Shown: piece by piece, positions 56,334 to 64,000 of the stretch
Numbering within the stretch: the stretch's first letter is position 1
Layout: each line of letters starts with the position of its first letter
Assembly (NCBI GenBank): GCA_002708825.1
Contig: PAPF01000039.1
Coordinates: 62,001-126,000, forward strand
Source of the DNA: Phyllobacteriaceae bacterium
GTDB taxonomy: Bacteria; Pseudomonadota; Alphaproteobacteria; Rhizobiales; Rhizobiaceae
Direction: 5' to 3'
Length of the DNA: 64,000 nt
Position numbers and translations under genes: made by a program
The notes under the pieces: generated by a model
The model's database searches: none
The model's input: only the letters and a program-made list of their open reading frames with translations
Told to the model about the DNA's origin: nothing

Positions 56334-56710
56334 TGGAAACCGCGCTGTCCGTGCTCGTCGGCCTTTTCTTCACAGTCTCGATCTATCTGCTTCTCTCCAG
56401 GCACACGATCCGCATCCTGCTCGGCGTGGTTCTGCTTGGCAATGCCGTGAACCTTCTGATTTTCACGGCCGGACGTGTCCTGCGTGAAACACCGCCGATC
56501 ATTCCGGAAGAATTCTACACCCCGCCCACGGAGGTGGCCAATGCGCTGCCCCAGGCGCTGATCCTGACCGCGATCGTGATTTCCTTTTCCTTCTTTGCCA
56601 TTCTCCTGGTGCTGGCCTATCGCGCCTATCAGGATATCGGCACCGACGACACCGATGAAATGCGTCTGGCCGAACCGGAAGGCGACCGCTTGCCGCCGCT
56701 AGGATATTGA
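56333..56710 (+). CDS. mrpC: Mrp antiporter subunit C (NuoK-like)
   Basis: A 125-residue, three-helix homologue of NuoK. The conserved GNAVNLLIFTAGR and PQALILTAIVISFSFFAI are present, along with a charged C-terminal tail. It forms part of the proton path with subunits A and D. Confidence 0.94.
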   Translation: METALSVLVGLFFTVSIYLLLSRHTIRILLGVVLLGNAVNLLIFTAGRVLRETPPIIPEEFYTPPTEVANALPQALILTAIVISFSFFAILLVLAYRAYQDIGTDDTDEMRLAEPEGDRLPPLGY

Positions 56711-56717
56711 GGGTCAG

Positions 56718-58286
56718 ATGGCTGCTCCCGCAGAAAAAACCGTCGATCTTGCACAGGCCATGGTGGTCGAGCCGGTGGCTGCGGCCGATTGGCTGGTCAT
56801 TGCCCCTGTGGTCATTCCGATCGTTTTCGGCGCCGCGCTGCTCATGTTCCGAAAGGAAACCTGGCAGCATGCAACAGTGGCTGTCATCGCCTTCGCATTG
56901 CTGGGTCTTGCCGATCTCGCTCTGCTTTTGCGCGTGATGGAAGACGGCCCGATCGTGATGACCATGGGCCGCTGGCTGCCGCCATTCGGAATCACCTTCC
57001 AGGCCGATGCGCTGGGCGCAAGCCTTGCCGCTGCCGCCGGCATCGTTTCCTTCGCCGGCGTCCTCTTCTCGGTGCGTGACATCGACACGACAGGGCGGCG
57101 CTACGGCTTCTACACGTTCTTCCTGCTCATGGTGGGCGGCGTGCATGGCGCTTTCCTTACAGGAGACATCTTCAACCTTTATGTCTGGTTCGAGGTGCTG
57201 CTGATCGCCTCCTTCGGCCTTCTCGTTCTCGGTTCGGAACACGAACAGATCGATGGCGCGGTCAAGTACGCCTTCCTGAACCTTGTGGCCACGACGCTGT
57301 TCCTCATCTCCATCGGGCTTCTCTATGGCGCGTTCGGAACATTGAACATGGCGGATCTGACCACGAGGATTGCCGCTGGCGACCATGACGCACCGGTGAT
57401 GACGCTGGCCACGCTATTCCTGTTTGCGCTCGCCATGAAGGCCGCAGCCTTTCCGGTCAATTTCTGGCTTCCCGCCTCCTATCACACGCCGCGTATCATC
57501 GTCTCCGCCCTGTTTGCAGGCCTGCTGACCAAGGTCGGCGTCTATGCGCTCCTGCGCGTGCTGGTCATGCTATTCCCCGGCGAGCGCGACATCCTGGCGC
57601 TGACCATCGCCTGGGTGGCGGGCCTGACCATGATACTCGGCATCCTCGGTGCGCTGGCCCAGTCGGATCTGCGGCGTGCGATGGGTTTCATCGTCATTTC
57701 CGGCATCGGCGTCATGCTGGCCGGCCTTGCGCTCGGCAGCGAACTCGGGCTGTCGGCGGCCATTTTCTACGCGGTCCACTCGATGATCGCGATGACCGCC
57801 ATCTACATGCTGGTCGGTCTGATGGGCGAGGCAGGCGGATCTGTTTCCCTCCATAGCCTTGCCGGCCTCTACCGCGCGCATCCCTTCATGGCGGCGCTGG
57901 CGCTTGTCCTGTTCTTCGCCGTGGCGGGCCTGCCGCCTTTCTCCGGCGTCTGGCCCAAGGTCTTCGTGGTCAAGGCCTCGCTGGACGTGGGCGCCTGGTG
58001 GCTGGCCTTCGCGGTGCTGCTGACCGGCCTTCTGACGACCATCACGCTGGGCCGCATCTTCGCGCTCGCCTTCTGGCGCAACAGGGCCGATGAACCGGCC
58101 AGCATGGTGCCCGGCGAACCGATGAACTGGAGCGCCTACATGCCCGTCCTCATCCTCACCGCGGCCGTGGTGGCGATCGGCTTCTACCCGCAACCGCTCC
58201 TCGATGTTGCCAATGCCGCCGCCCGCTCCATCCTGTATTCATCCGGTTATGTGGACGCGGTCCTGCCGGCGGGAGGTGGCGCATGA
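56718..58286 (+). CDS. mrpD: Mrp antiporter subunit D
   Basis: A 522-residue NuoN/NuoM-like subunit with about fourteen helices. Conserved Glu159 in YVWFEVLLIASFGLL matches the essential Glu137 of Bacillus MrpD, and NFWLPASYHTPRIIVSALFAGLLTKVG is the antiporter core. It starts seven bases after mrpC and overlaps mrpE by ATGA. Confidence 0.94.
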   Translation: MAAPAEKTVDLAQAMVVEPVAAADWLVIAPVVIPIVFGAALLMFRKETWQHATVAVIAFALLGLADLALLLRVMEDGPIVMTMGRWLPPFGITFQADALGASLAAAAGIVSFAGVLFSVRDIDTTGRRYGFYTFFLLMVGGVHGAFLTGDIFNLYVWFEVLLIASFGLLVLGSEHEQIDGAVKYAFLNLVATTLFLISIGLLYGAFGTLNMADLTTRIAAGDHDAPVMTLATLFLFALAMKAAAFPVNFWLPASYHTPRIIVSALFAGLLTKVGVYALLRVLVMLFPGERDILALTIAWVAGLTMILGILGALAQSDLRRAMGFIVISGIGVMLAGLALGSELGLSAAIFYAVHSMIAMTAIYMLVGLMGEAGGSVSLHSLAGLYRAHPFMAALALVLFFAVAGLPPFSGVWPKVFVVKASLDVGAWWLAFAVLLTGLLTTITLGRIFALAFWRNRADEPASMVPGEPMNWSAYMPVLILTAAVVAIGFYPQPLLDVANAAARSILYSSGYVDAVLPAGGGA

Positions 58287-58756
58287 ACCTCTACCTGATC
58301 AATATCCTGCTTGCCTTGACCTGGGGGCTGATGTCCGGGTCCTTTTCGCTTATCAACCTGGTATTCGGCTTCTTCCTGGGAATGGGCGCGCTTTACCTCA
58401 TCCGCGAGCAGGTCGGGTCGCTGGGCTATTTCCAGCGCGCAGGCCGCGTGCTTTCCCTGGCGTGGCTGTTCCTTTACGAACTCGTCCTGTCGGCCTGGAA
58501 GGTCGCGGTCATGGTCGTTTCGCCGGACATGAAGCTCAAGCCCGGCATCTTCGCCTATCCGCTCATGGTTGACCGCGATTCCGAAATCAAGCTGCTGGCG
58601 AACCTGATCACGCTGACGCCGGGCACGCTTTCGGTCGATGTTTCGGAAGACCGCTCCGTTCTCTACGTGCACGCCCTCGACTGCTCCGATCCGGATTCGA
58701 CCAGGGCCGCAATCGCCGAGGGATTTGAGCGCAAGATCATGGAGGCGTTCCGGTGA
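58283..58756 (+). CDS. mrpE: Mrp antiporter subunit E
   Basis: A 157-residue subunit with two N-terminal membrane segments and a soluble C-terminal part. [13 protein letters not shown] is the MrpE signature. It overlaps mrpD (ATGA) and mrpF (GTGA). Confidence 0.93.
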   Translation: MNLYLINILLALTWGLMSGSFSLINLVFGFFLGMGALYLIREQVGSLGYFQRAGRVLSLAWLFLYELVLSAWKVAVMVVSPDMKLKPGIFAYPLMVDRDSEIKLLANLITLTPGTLSVDVSEDRSVLYVHALDCSDPDSTRAAIAEGFERKIMEAFR

Positions 58757-59085
58757 CACCGCACCAGGTTTTTCTCGATGCCGCCGAACTGATTGCGCTG
58801 GCGCTTCTCAGCGCGACGTTCCTTCTGACGGTCTACCGTGTGGTGCGTGGCCCCACGCTGCCTGACCGGATCCTCGGGCTGGACATGCTCGTGGTCTCCG
58901 CCATCGGCTTCATCGCCGTGATCGGGATCCGGACGGGCTACACCCTCTATGTCGATATCGCGATTGCGCTGGGCCTGGTCGGCTTCCTCGCGACGGTGGC
59001 CTTTGCGCGCTTCGTGATGGCGCGCGGCAGGACCGAAACGGAGTCCGGTGCCGAGACGGAAGCGAAGTCCGGGAGCAAGTCATGA
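58753..59085 (+). CDS. mrpF: Mrp antiporter subunit F
   Basis: A 110-residue subunit with three helices; the start is GTG overlapping the mrpE stop. [18 protein letters not shown] is the MrpF signature. The C-terminus carries an unusual tail of Glu, Ser and Lys (residues 95-110), which is not typical and may be cytoplasmic. Confidence 0.93.
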   Translation: MTPHQVFLDAAELIALALLSATFLLTVYRVVRGPTLPDRILGLDMLVVSAIGFIAVIGIRTGYTLYVDIAIALGLVGFLATVAFARFVMARGRTETESGAETEAKSGSKS

Positions 59086-59435
59086 TAGAGATCTTGTCCT
59101 ACTACGTGACGGGTGTTTTCCTGATCATCGGAGCGGCCTTTTCGCTGGTTGCAGCCATCGGGATCAATCGTTTGCCCGATATCTACAGCCGCACGCATGC
59201 TGCGTCCAAGGCGGGGACGCTGGGCTCCTGCCTCATGCTGATCGCGCTGGCGATCTATGCCGAGGATGCCGGCACGACCTTGCGCGCCCTGGCCGGTGTC
59301 GTCTTCTTCCTGCTGACCGCGCCGATTTCATCGCACCTTCTCGGCAAGGCGTCCTATGCCGTCGGTTATCCGATGTGGAAGGGCTCCGTCCTGGACGAGA
59401 TGCCGCCGGAAGCCCGCATCAATCGCGGGTCCTGA
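59082..59435 (+). CDS. mrpG: Mrp antiporter subunit G
   Basis: A 117-residue subunit with three helices. [22 protein letters not shown] is the MrpG signature. It ends the seven-gene operon, whose genes touch or overlap at nearly every junction. Such antiporters support pH homeostasis and salt tolerance, and in Sinorhizobium the Pha system is needed for infection. Confidence 0.93.
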   Translation: MIEILSYYVTGVFLIIGAAFSLVAAIGINRLPDIYSRTHAASKAGTLGSCLMLIALAIYAEDAGTTLRALAGVVFFLLTAPISSHLLGKASYAVGYPMWKGSVLDEMPPEARINRGS

Positions 59436-59732
59436 GCCACGTTTGCCTGCGGCTTTGTATCTGAAAATTGAATAGCAGGATTTTATAAATTGTTCAATTT
59501 TGCCTGTTTCCTTGCAACAATCATTCCGTGCACAACTTGTGTTTTCCGTTGATTGTGGTCCTGAACACTAGATCTCTACAAATGAGCAAGAAAATTACAA
59601 ATTCTTAGTCTTGCATTTTTTTATGTACGGGCAATATATGGTGGTGTCGCTGCGAGTCGGTATCATAATGCGAAATACCTGCCCGGTTCGCTGACGCAAT
59701 AAAAACAATGTGTAACGATTGGGGCAATTCAA
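59436..59732. promoter_or_regulatory. AT-rich leader of mucR with a long inverted repeat
   Basis: The 297 bases are strikingly AT-rich compared with the rest of the window. At 59464-59501, AAAATTGAA and TTCAATTTT form a nine-base inverted repeat around a 20-base spacer, 28 bases after the mrpG stop. MucR/Ros proteins bind AT-rich DNA and repress their own genes, so this stretch probably holds the mucR promoter with autoregulatory sites. The run TTGCATTTTTTTATG near 59610-59625 is another likely binding tract. Confidence 0.6.
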
Positions 59733-60164
59733 ATGGAAAACACACCAGCTTCCGAGGCAGCGGTCGATAACCTTATCGAACTGACTGCCGATGTGGTGGC
59801 GGCCTATGTCAGCAACAATGTGGTGCCGGTAACAGAACTGCCGGTGCTGATTGCTGATGTCCATGCCGCGCTTGGCCGCGCCGGCGGCATGCATGGAGAG
59901 ACGGCTCAAGTCGTCGAGAAGCAGAAGCCGGCCGTCAACCCGAAGAAATCTGTTCATGACGATTACATCGTCTGCCTTGAAGACGGCAAGAAGTTCAAGT
60001 CACTCAAGCGTCATCTCATGACCCATTACGGGCTGACGCCGGAGGCCTACCGGGAAAAGTGGGGCCTTGACCCCAACTATCCGATGGTTGCGCCGAATTA
60101 TGCGGCAGCGCGGTCGCGCCTTGCCAAGGAAATGGGCCTGGGCCGCAAGCCGAAGGGCAAGTAA
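59733..60164 (+). CDS. mucR: MucR/Ros-family zinc-finger regulator
   Basis: A 143-residue H-NS-like regulator of surface polysaccharide, motility and symbiosis or virulence genes in alphaproteobacteria. The Ros-type zinc finger is Cys81-x2-Asp84-x9-His94-x3-His98, followed by the conserved [25 protein letters not shown] and a basic tail. The N-terminal hydrophobic part ([20 protein letters not shown]) mediates oligomerisation in relatives. The AT-rich upstream region suggests autoregulation. Confidence 0.94.
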   Translation: MENTPASEAAVDNLIELTADVVAAYVSNNVVPVTELPVLIADVHAALGRAGGMHGETAQVVEKQKPAVNPKKSVHDDYIVCLEDGKKFKSLKRHLMTHYGLTPEAYREKWGLDPNYPMVAPNYAAARSRLAKEMGLGRKPKGK

Positions 60165-60192
60165 GGCGCACGGCGCGATCCGGATTGTGGAC

Positions 60193-60230
60193 AGAGCCGG
60201 GCAGGTCAGGTCGACCGTCCGGCTCTTTCA
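60193..60230 (+). terminator. Probable mucR terminator
   Basis: AGAGCCGG (60193-60200) pairs with CCGGCTCT (60219-60226) around an 18-base loop and is followed by TTCATTTT. The loop contains the stop codon of the converging 102-residue gene, so the two transcripts meet here. The weak T run leaves some doubt. Confidence 0.5.
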
Positions 60231-60514
60231 TTTTGTGCGACCCGGTCCGGTCTCCGCCCCTCCGTTTCCGCAATGGCGTCGCGCAGGTGCTTGAGCGCGA
60301 TGTGGCGATTGAGGTCGTAGCTCCAGTGCCCCCGCAGGCCTTTCTGCCTTTCCCGTTCGAGCAGGCGCTCGACACGGGCTCTGGTCGGCTGCATTTTTTC
60401 CTGGCTGTTCGCATCGATGCCGCAGGTCGCAGCCGCGCATAGCGCCAGCGCGTTGCGCCGCTCCCGCTCCTTGTTCTCCATGAATGCGCGCGCCTGCGCG
60501 GCGAGATCCGTCAT
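60206..60514 (-). CDS. Small uncharacterised charged protein (102 aa), SOS-box neighbour
   Basis: No family was recognised. The protein is helical and strongly charged (MENKERERRNALALC; TRARVERLLERERQKG; HIALKHLRDAIAE), with no membrane segment, so it is cytoplasmic. The ATG at 60514 is preceded by CGGAG, six bases away; longer upstream frame has no support. The coding quality is moderate. A GTTC-N7-GTTC LexA-type box lies 92 bases upstream, so this gene or its divergent neighbour may be damage-inducible. Confidence 0.6.
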   Translation of the reverse strand: MTDLAAQARAFMENKERERRNALALCAAATCGIDANSQEKMQPTRARVERLLERERQKGLRGHWSYDLNRHIALKHLRDAIAETEGRRPDRVAQNERAGRST

Positions 60515-60605
60515 GTCCATCTCCGTCCGTGGTGACCGGACGATCATCCTGGTGCCGCACCGCACCCATGTGGACAAGCTGCTGCGCCCGCCCGCCTGTC
60601 TTTTT

Positions 60606-60620
60606 GTTCCCGTTATGTTC
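60606..60620. promoter_or_regulatory. LexA-type SOS box, GTTC-N7-GTTC
   Basis: GTTC-CCGTTAT-GTTC matches exactly the alphaproteobacterial LexA consensus GTTCN7GTTC. It is in the 164-base divergent gap between the 102-residue gene (60514, leftward) and the DnaA-like gene (60679, rightward). The direct repeat can serve either direction. Confidence 0.6.
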
Positions 60621-60638
60621 ACACCGTGGCAGCCCTTC

Positions 60639-60657
60639 GGTATAAGGAAAATATACC
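60639..60657. promoter_or_regulatory. Dyad immediately upstream of the DnaA-like gene
   Basis: GGTATA-AGGAAAA-TATACC has six-base arms and ends six bases before the ribosome-site AAGGGAG of the gene at 60679. It lies across the likely -10/transcription-start area, and could be an operator, possibly for the encoded DNA-binding protein itself. Confidence 0.45.
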
Positions 60658-60678
60658 TGTACGAAGGGAGTGCGGATC

Positions 60679-61143
60679 GTGGCGCATGCGTTGGAAATCG
60701 AAAACGGTGAGACGGGCAGGGCGGATTGGGCAGCCGCCATGCGGAATATGCCGGGCAAGGCCCTGCATCGCTTCGGGCCATCAGTTGCCATGCCGAAACG
60801 GCGTGACGAATACGCCGCGGCAGTCTGCGACGGCATGATCGACATGGTCTCCGAACTGTTCAACGTGCCAGGCAGGGAACTGCGGGCGCCGGGCAGGAAC
60901 GTCACATCCGTCGTGCGCGTGCGCCAGCTGGCGATGTATGTGGCCCATGTTGCCCTGCAATTGACCATGGGGGAGGTGGGCAAGGGATTTGGCAGGGACC
61001 GGACCACCGTGGTCCATTCCTGCCACCTGATCGAGGACCTGCGCGACGATGCCGACTTCGACGCCGTTGCCGGCCGGGTGGAGTACCTGGCGACCCGGCT
61101 TTTTGCCCGTGTACAGGAGGAGGATGGCAATGAAGCCGGATGA
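60679..61143 (+). CDS. DnaA C-terminal-domain-like helix-turn-helix protein
   Basis: A 154-residue protein whose residues 47-122 resemble domain IV of the replication initiator DnaA, the part that binds DnaA boxes. GKGFGRDRTTVVHSCHLIED at 101-120 corresponds to the DnaA signature, with the first conserved His changed to Thr (RDRTTVVH for RDHTTVLH). There is no AAA+ ATPase domain. GTG 60679 is chosen over GTG 60670 because AAGGGAG is eight bases upstream. It could compete with DnaA at its boxes or act as a transcription factor. It overlaps the DUF6456 gene by 14 bases. Confidence 0.85.
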   Translation: MAHALEIENGETGRADWAAAMRNMPGKALHRFGPSVAMPKRRDEYAAAVCDGMIDMVSELFNVPGRELRAPGRNVTSVVRVRQLAMYVAHVALQLTMGEVGKGFGRDRTTVVHSCHLIEDLRDDADFDAVAGRVEYLATRLFARVQEEDGNEAG

Positions 61144-61927
61144 AGCGGAACGCCATCTCTTGCGCCTTCTCAAGCGTTTGCGGCAAGGGCCGGCCTGCCT
61201 GGCGCCAGCCGCCCTGCCAGACCGTGTGACGCTGCCGGGCCCGTCAGGCGGTTTGCTGAGCTTTCATCGCACAACCCTGGATGAAGCCTGCCGGTGGGGC
61301 TTCGTGGAGAGCAGGGATGGCACCCGCGTGCGCCTGACCGCAAAAGGGCAGGCGAGGCTGGCGGCCGGTTCCCGCAAGGCAGCGACCGGCATGCCGGTCC
61401 GCTCCGCTCCGGTTCGGCGTACCCTGGTCAATCCGGCGGAATCGCCGCTGACCCTGCTGGCCCGCCGCCGTGGCCGCGATGGCCAGCCATTCTTGCGGCC
61501 CGAAGAGGTCGAGGCCGGCGAACGGCTCCGGTCCGATTGCGAGAAGGCACGCCTTCGCCCGCGCCTCGGCGCCAGTTGGGATGCGAATGCCGCGTCCCTG
61601 CGCGGCAGCGGAGCACCCGGTGGTCTTGATGACCTCACCGCTGCGGCGCTGGATGCACGCAGGCGGGTCGCCGCCGCCCTCGATGCGGCCGGTCCGGAAC
61701 TGTCGGGCCTCCTGCTCGATGTCTGCTGTTTCCTGAAAGGCCTGGAGCAGGTGGAACTGGAACGGCAATGGCCGCGCCGGTCGGCGAAACTGGTCCTCAA
61801 GACCGGCCTTTCGCTCCTTTCGCGCCATTACGGCATCGAGACGAACGAAGGCCGCGGCGCGGCGCGCGCGATCCTGCACTGGGGCACGGACGATTATCGC
61901 CCTGACCTTGAAACCGACAGCGGGTGA
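61130..61927 (+). CDS. DUF6456-family protein
   Basis: A 265-residue protein. The C-terminal half matches the DUF6456 pattern (ARRRGRDGQPFLRPEEVEAGERLR; LLDVCCFLKGLEQVELERQWPRRSAKLVLKTGLSLLSRHYG), with the end segment forming a helix-turn-helix-like region. The N-terminal part looks like a winged-helix segment (AERHLLRLLKRLRQG). ATG 61130 has AGGAGG nine bases upstream and overlaps the DnaA-like gene. The two are likely produced and used together in DNA binding or gene control. Confidence 0.82.
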   Translation: MKPDEAERHLLRLLKRLRQGPACLAPAALPDRVTLPGPSGGLLSFHRTTLDEACRWGFVESRDGTRVRLTAKGQARLAAGSRKAATGMPVRSAPVRRTLVNPAESPLTLLARRRGRDGQPFLRPEEVEAGERLRSDCEKARLRPRLGASWDANAASLRGSGAPGGLDDLTAAALDARRRVAAALDAAGPELSGLLLDVCCFLKGLEQVELERQWPRRSAKLVLKTGLSLLSRHYGIETNEGRGAARAILHWGTDDYRPDLETDSG

Positions 61928-61946
61928 GGCAGCAGAAGGGGCCGTG

Positions 61947-62384
61947 TCAGCCGTTCATACGGCTTTCGGCTTCGCGCCGGATGCGCGCGATCATGGCGCG
62001 TACGCCATTGGCCCGCTGCGGGGTCAGGTGTTCGTCGAGGCCGAGTTCGCGCAGCGTTCCCTCGGCATCGGTGGCAAGGATTTCGCTGGCATGCTTGCCG
62101 GAATGCAATGCCAGCATGATCGCCACCAGTCCGCGCACGATATGGGCATCGGAATCGGCGCGGAAATCGATGACCGGATCGGGGCCGGGGCCGGCATCGG
62201 TGACGAGCCACACCTGGCTGACGCATCCCTGCACCTTGTTGGCGTCGCTGTGTTCGGCCTCGGTGATCGGCGGCAGTTCGCGCCCGAGGTCGATGACATA
62301 GCGATACCGCTCTTCCCAGTCATCGAGAAAGGAAAAGTCCTCGCGGATGGAATCGATGGTCGGCAGGGTCTTTGTTTCGCTCAT
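61947..62384 (-). CDS. sufE: SufE-family sulfur transfer protein
   Basis: A 145-residue SufE. Cys54 in KVQGCVSQVW accepts sulfur from a cysteine desulfurase for iron-sulfur cluster assembly, and SFLDDWEERYRYVIDLGREL is the family start. No sufS or other suf genes are near, so this is a stand-alone copy as often seen in rhizobia. ATG 62384 is used; the frame upstream has no similarity. It converges on the DUF6456 gene, 19 bases apart. Confidence 0.9.
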   Translation of the reverse strand: MSETKTLPTIDSIREDFSFLDDWEERYRYVIDLGRELPPITEAEHSDANKVQGCVSQVWLVTDAGPGPDPVIDFRADSDAHIVRGLVAIMLALHSGKHASEILATDAEGTLRELGLDEHLTPQRANGVRAMIARIRREAESRMNG

Positions 62385-62460
62385 ACCCCGCATATAGCGC
62401 ACCGCTTGGCCGGATTGAACAGGCCATGGCGCATTGCGGAAAGAAAAGGTGTCGCGCGGC

Positions 62461-62769
62461 CTATCGCGCCACGGTTCCGGTATGGACGGTATCGTCGGGA
62501 GCGGCAGCGGACTGGCCGAGGGCCTCATAGGCGGCGCGGGCCGCCACGCGGGCCCTTTCTGTCACGGTTGCGGCCAGGTCGCGCCCACGTTCGCAGGCTT
62601 CGGGATTGCGCTCGCAGATGCGGCTCAGGTCGCCCACCACCTCGCGCGCGGCCGACACCGCTTCCACCGGGCTGGAGAGGTCCACCGGACCGATGGACCC
62701 GTCTCCGTCCAGCGGAATGACGAGCAGGGCCAGGGTGCCCCAGAACGCCAATCTCAACAAACCGAACAT
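62461..62769 (-). CDS. DUF5330-family small protein
   Basis: A 102-residue protein with an N-terminal hydrophobic segment (MFGLLRLAFWGTLALLVIPL) acting as anchor or signal peptide. Two Cys in SRICERNPEACERG are characteristic of the DUF5330 family, probably forming a disulfide in the periplasm. It lies 76 bases upstream of sufE on the same strand. Function unknown. Confidence 0.78.
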   Translation of the reverse strand: MFGLLRLAFWGTLALLVIPLDGDGSIGPVDLSSPVEAVSAAREVVGDLSRICERNPEACERGRDLAATVTERARVAARAAYEALGQSAAAPDDTVHTGTVAR

Positions 62770-63192
62770 AAGCCTGACCTCTGCACTGGCGCCGCGCGTC
62801 CCGTTCTTCCGGATGCGGCTCGAATTCCTGTGCCGATCCCTACACGCTTGCCATCAAGACCGGTTTTCGAAGGCCGTGTGGATTTGATCCGTGTTTTCGT
62901 CAAATGCCGATATCCGGCATTTTCATCGAATTTGATGCGAATTCATCCGAACGAGTGAGCAATCGCTTAACCGCGAAAGCCTTGGGAACGCCGCTTCTTG
63001 AGAACCTGCGGGAGTGCGGGCCAAGGGTTCGGCGCCTTCCGGGCCGCTGCCTTTACCTCTTGTTGACCATGACGCGAAACGGCCGGCAAATCGGGTTGTC
63101 CGTCCCGTTTGCCGCGTATCCGGGGCTTCGGCTTATCCTTTCCTTAAAGCATAGGTGGCAGTTTCGGCTGTGCCCTCCGGGCAAGCGTGATC
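62770..63192. promoter_or_regulatory. Divergent 423-base non-coding region with a CtrA-like site
   Basis: No gene is seen here. TTAT-N7-TTAA at 63133-63147 is one base off the CtrA consensus TTAA-N7-TTAA and lies 46 bases before the sensor-kinase start. AT-rich patches at about 62920-62970 (CGAATTTGATGCGAATTCATCC) may hold the leftward or rightward promoter. Nothing else can be named. Confidence 0.4.
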
Positions 63193-64000
63193 ATGAGTAC
63201 CGGGTGCCCCGCAGTGACCGAACCGCATACAAATCCACCGGACTGGAGCGACAGCCTGAAAAGCCTGGGCGAACGGCTCGTCCACGCATCGGTCGGGGAC
63301 CGGGCGGAAAGGGATGTTCAACTGCGCCTTTTCGCCGTTGCGCTGGCGGCGCAGCCGCTGCTTGCTTTCGTTGTCTTCTCGAGCGCCTCGGGCGCCTTTC
63401 CGATAGGGCATGTGCTTGCGATGACCGGGCTGGCGGCCGGCACGGCGCTTGCCGTCGTCTGCGCCGTCTCTGTGACCGGGCGATTCGTGTTCGCCGGTCT
63501 TGCCGGCCTGCTTGTCCTGTCGGCCCTGTGCGCCGTGTCCATGGCCGCAGCGGGCGGCTTGGCCGGCCCCCTTGCCGTCCTGGCCATCGTGCCGGCCGTT
63601 GAAGCATGGTGGGTGCGCCGGACCCGCGCGGCCGCGGCCGCCGGTCTCGCCTTTTCTGCCGGAATCATCGCCTTTCAGGCCATTCCCGGCGCCGCCGCGA
63701 CGGTACCCGCGGCCGGATGGCTGGTCCTCGCGCCGCTCCTGTGGATCGCCAGCCTTGCGGCACGGATGCATGTCATGCAATCCGCCGCGCGGGAAGCCCG
63801 TCAGGAAGCCGATGACGCGGCGACGCAGGCCGACCTTCAGCCCGTCGTCGTCCTTCATCTGGACAGGGACGGCCTGGTCGAGAGCGCATCGCCACGCGCG
63901 CGCAGCCTCATGGGACTGCATCCCGGCCTGCTGCTTGGCGACGGGCTGTTCAACCGGCTCCATGTGACCGACCGCGTTTCCTGGCTCACGGCGGTCGCGG
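63193..64000 (+). CDS. Membrane PAS-domain sensor (histidine kinase), 5' part
   Basis: An open frame from ATG 63193 to the right edge (269 codons, no stop) is cut by the window. A short soluble start is followed by paired hydrophobic helices between about residues 49 and 200 (six or so segments). A soluble region then opens with VVLHLDRDGLVESASPRAR and LMGLHPGLLLGDGLFNRLHV, which reads as the start of a PAS fold. Rhizobial proteins with this plan continue into a HisKA/HATPase histidine kinase; the kinase part itself is outside the window, so that is inferred. Confidence 0.75.
   Translation, partial: MSTGCPAVTEPHTNPPDWSDSLKSLGERLVHASVGDRAERDVQLRLFAVALAAQPLLAFVVFSSASGAFPIGHVLAMTGLAAGTALAVVCAVSVTGRFVFAGLAGLLVLSALCAVSMAAAGGLAGPLAVLAIVPAVEAWWVRRTRAAAAAGLAFSAGIIAFQAIPGAAATVPAAGWLVLAPLLWIASLAARMHVMQSAAREARQEADDAATQADLQPVVVLHLDRDGLVESASPRARSLMGLHPGLLLGDGLFNRLHVTDRVSWLTAVA

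Overview
The window is high-GC, densely packed DNA that reads as a chromosomal segment of an alphaproteobacterium, most likely Hyphomicrobiales (Rhizobiales). The evidence is a MucR/Ros regulator, a small protein resembling the DnaA C-terminal domain, DUF6456 and DUF5330 proteins, a TIGR03808-type Tat-exported protein, a choline-O-sulfate/betaine pathway, a GTTC-N7-GTTC LexA-type SOS box, and a tandem 44-bp palindromic repeat of the kind scattered through rhizobial genomes. No phage, IS element, integrase, CRISPR array or rRNA was seen. One tRNA gene, tRNA-Pro(CGG), is present.

Layout. (1) 69-2748, minus: a split transketolase plus a short-chain dehydrogenase, probably continuing off the left edge. 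(2) 3075-14854, plus: an 11-gene operon-like block with two acyl-CoA dehydrogenases, an enoyl-CoA hydratase/isomerase relative, a complete Liv-type ABC importer, two acyl-CoA ligases and a TetR regulator. A perfect inverted repeat lies just downstream of a TTGACA box at its head. It looks like uptake, CoA activation and beta-oxidation of an unidentified carboxylic acid. (3) 14897-20663, minus: four uncharacterised membrane/exported proteins, including a 1013-residue protein with a threefold repeated domain. (4) tRNA-Pro, then a phosphohexomutase and a GDP-mannose pyrophosphorylase/AGE-epimerase fusion for sugar-nucleotide synthesis. (5) 24870-30203, minus: betC-betA-[parD-parE]-betB, a choline-sulfate to glycine-betaine operon with a toxin-antitoxin pair inside it. 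(6) 30429-38278: thiolase+SDR, DUF3750, asparaginase, a beta-helix Tat protein, an AI-2E-family permease and a phospholipase D-like protein. (7) 38280-42677: tandem repeats, an AbrB-like/Doc toxin-antitoxin pair with repeated GTTGCAAC sites, and both methylmalonyl-CoA mutase subunits. (8) 42901-53347: a HerA-like ATPase, L,D-transpeptidase, haloacid dehalogenase, branched-chain aminotransferase, Fe-type SOD, two c-type cytochromes, a YqaA-like protein, oligopeptidase B, GST and MsrB. (9) 53567-59435: a seven-gene Mrp cation/proton antiporter operon. (10) 59733-64000: AT-rich leader and mucR, then a divergent locus with an SOS box and a DnaA-like protein, DUF6456, SufE, DUF5330, and the start of a PAS-type membrane sensor.

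Functional links. The beta-oxidation block has dehydrogenases, a hydratase-like enzyme and ligases but no thiolase of its own. The thiolase-SDR pair at 30.4-32.3 kb could complete it, and methylmalonyl-CoA mutase could take propionyl-CoA products onward. The Mrp antiporter and betaine synthesis both suit salt and osmotic stress. SOD, MsrB and GST suit oxidative stress. These links are inferred from gene content only.
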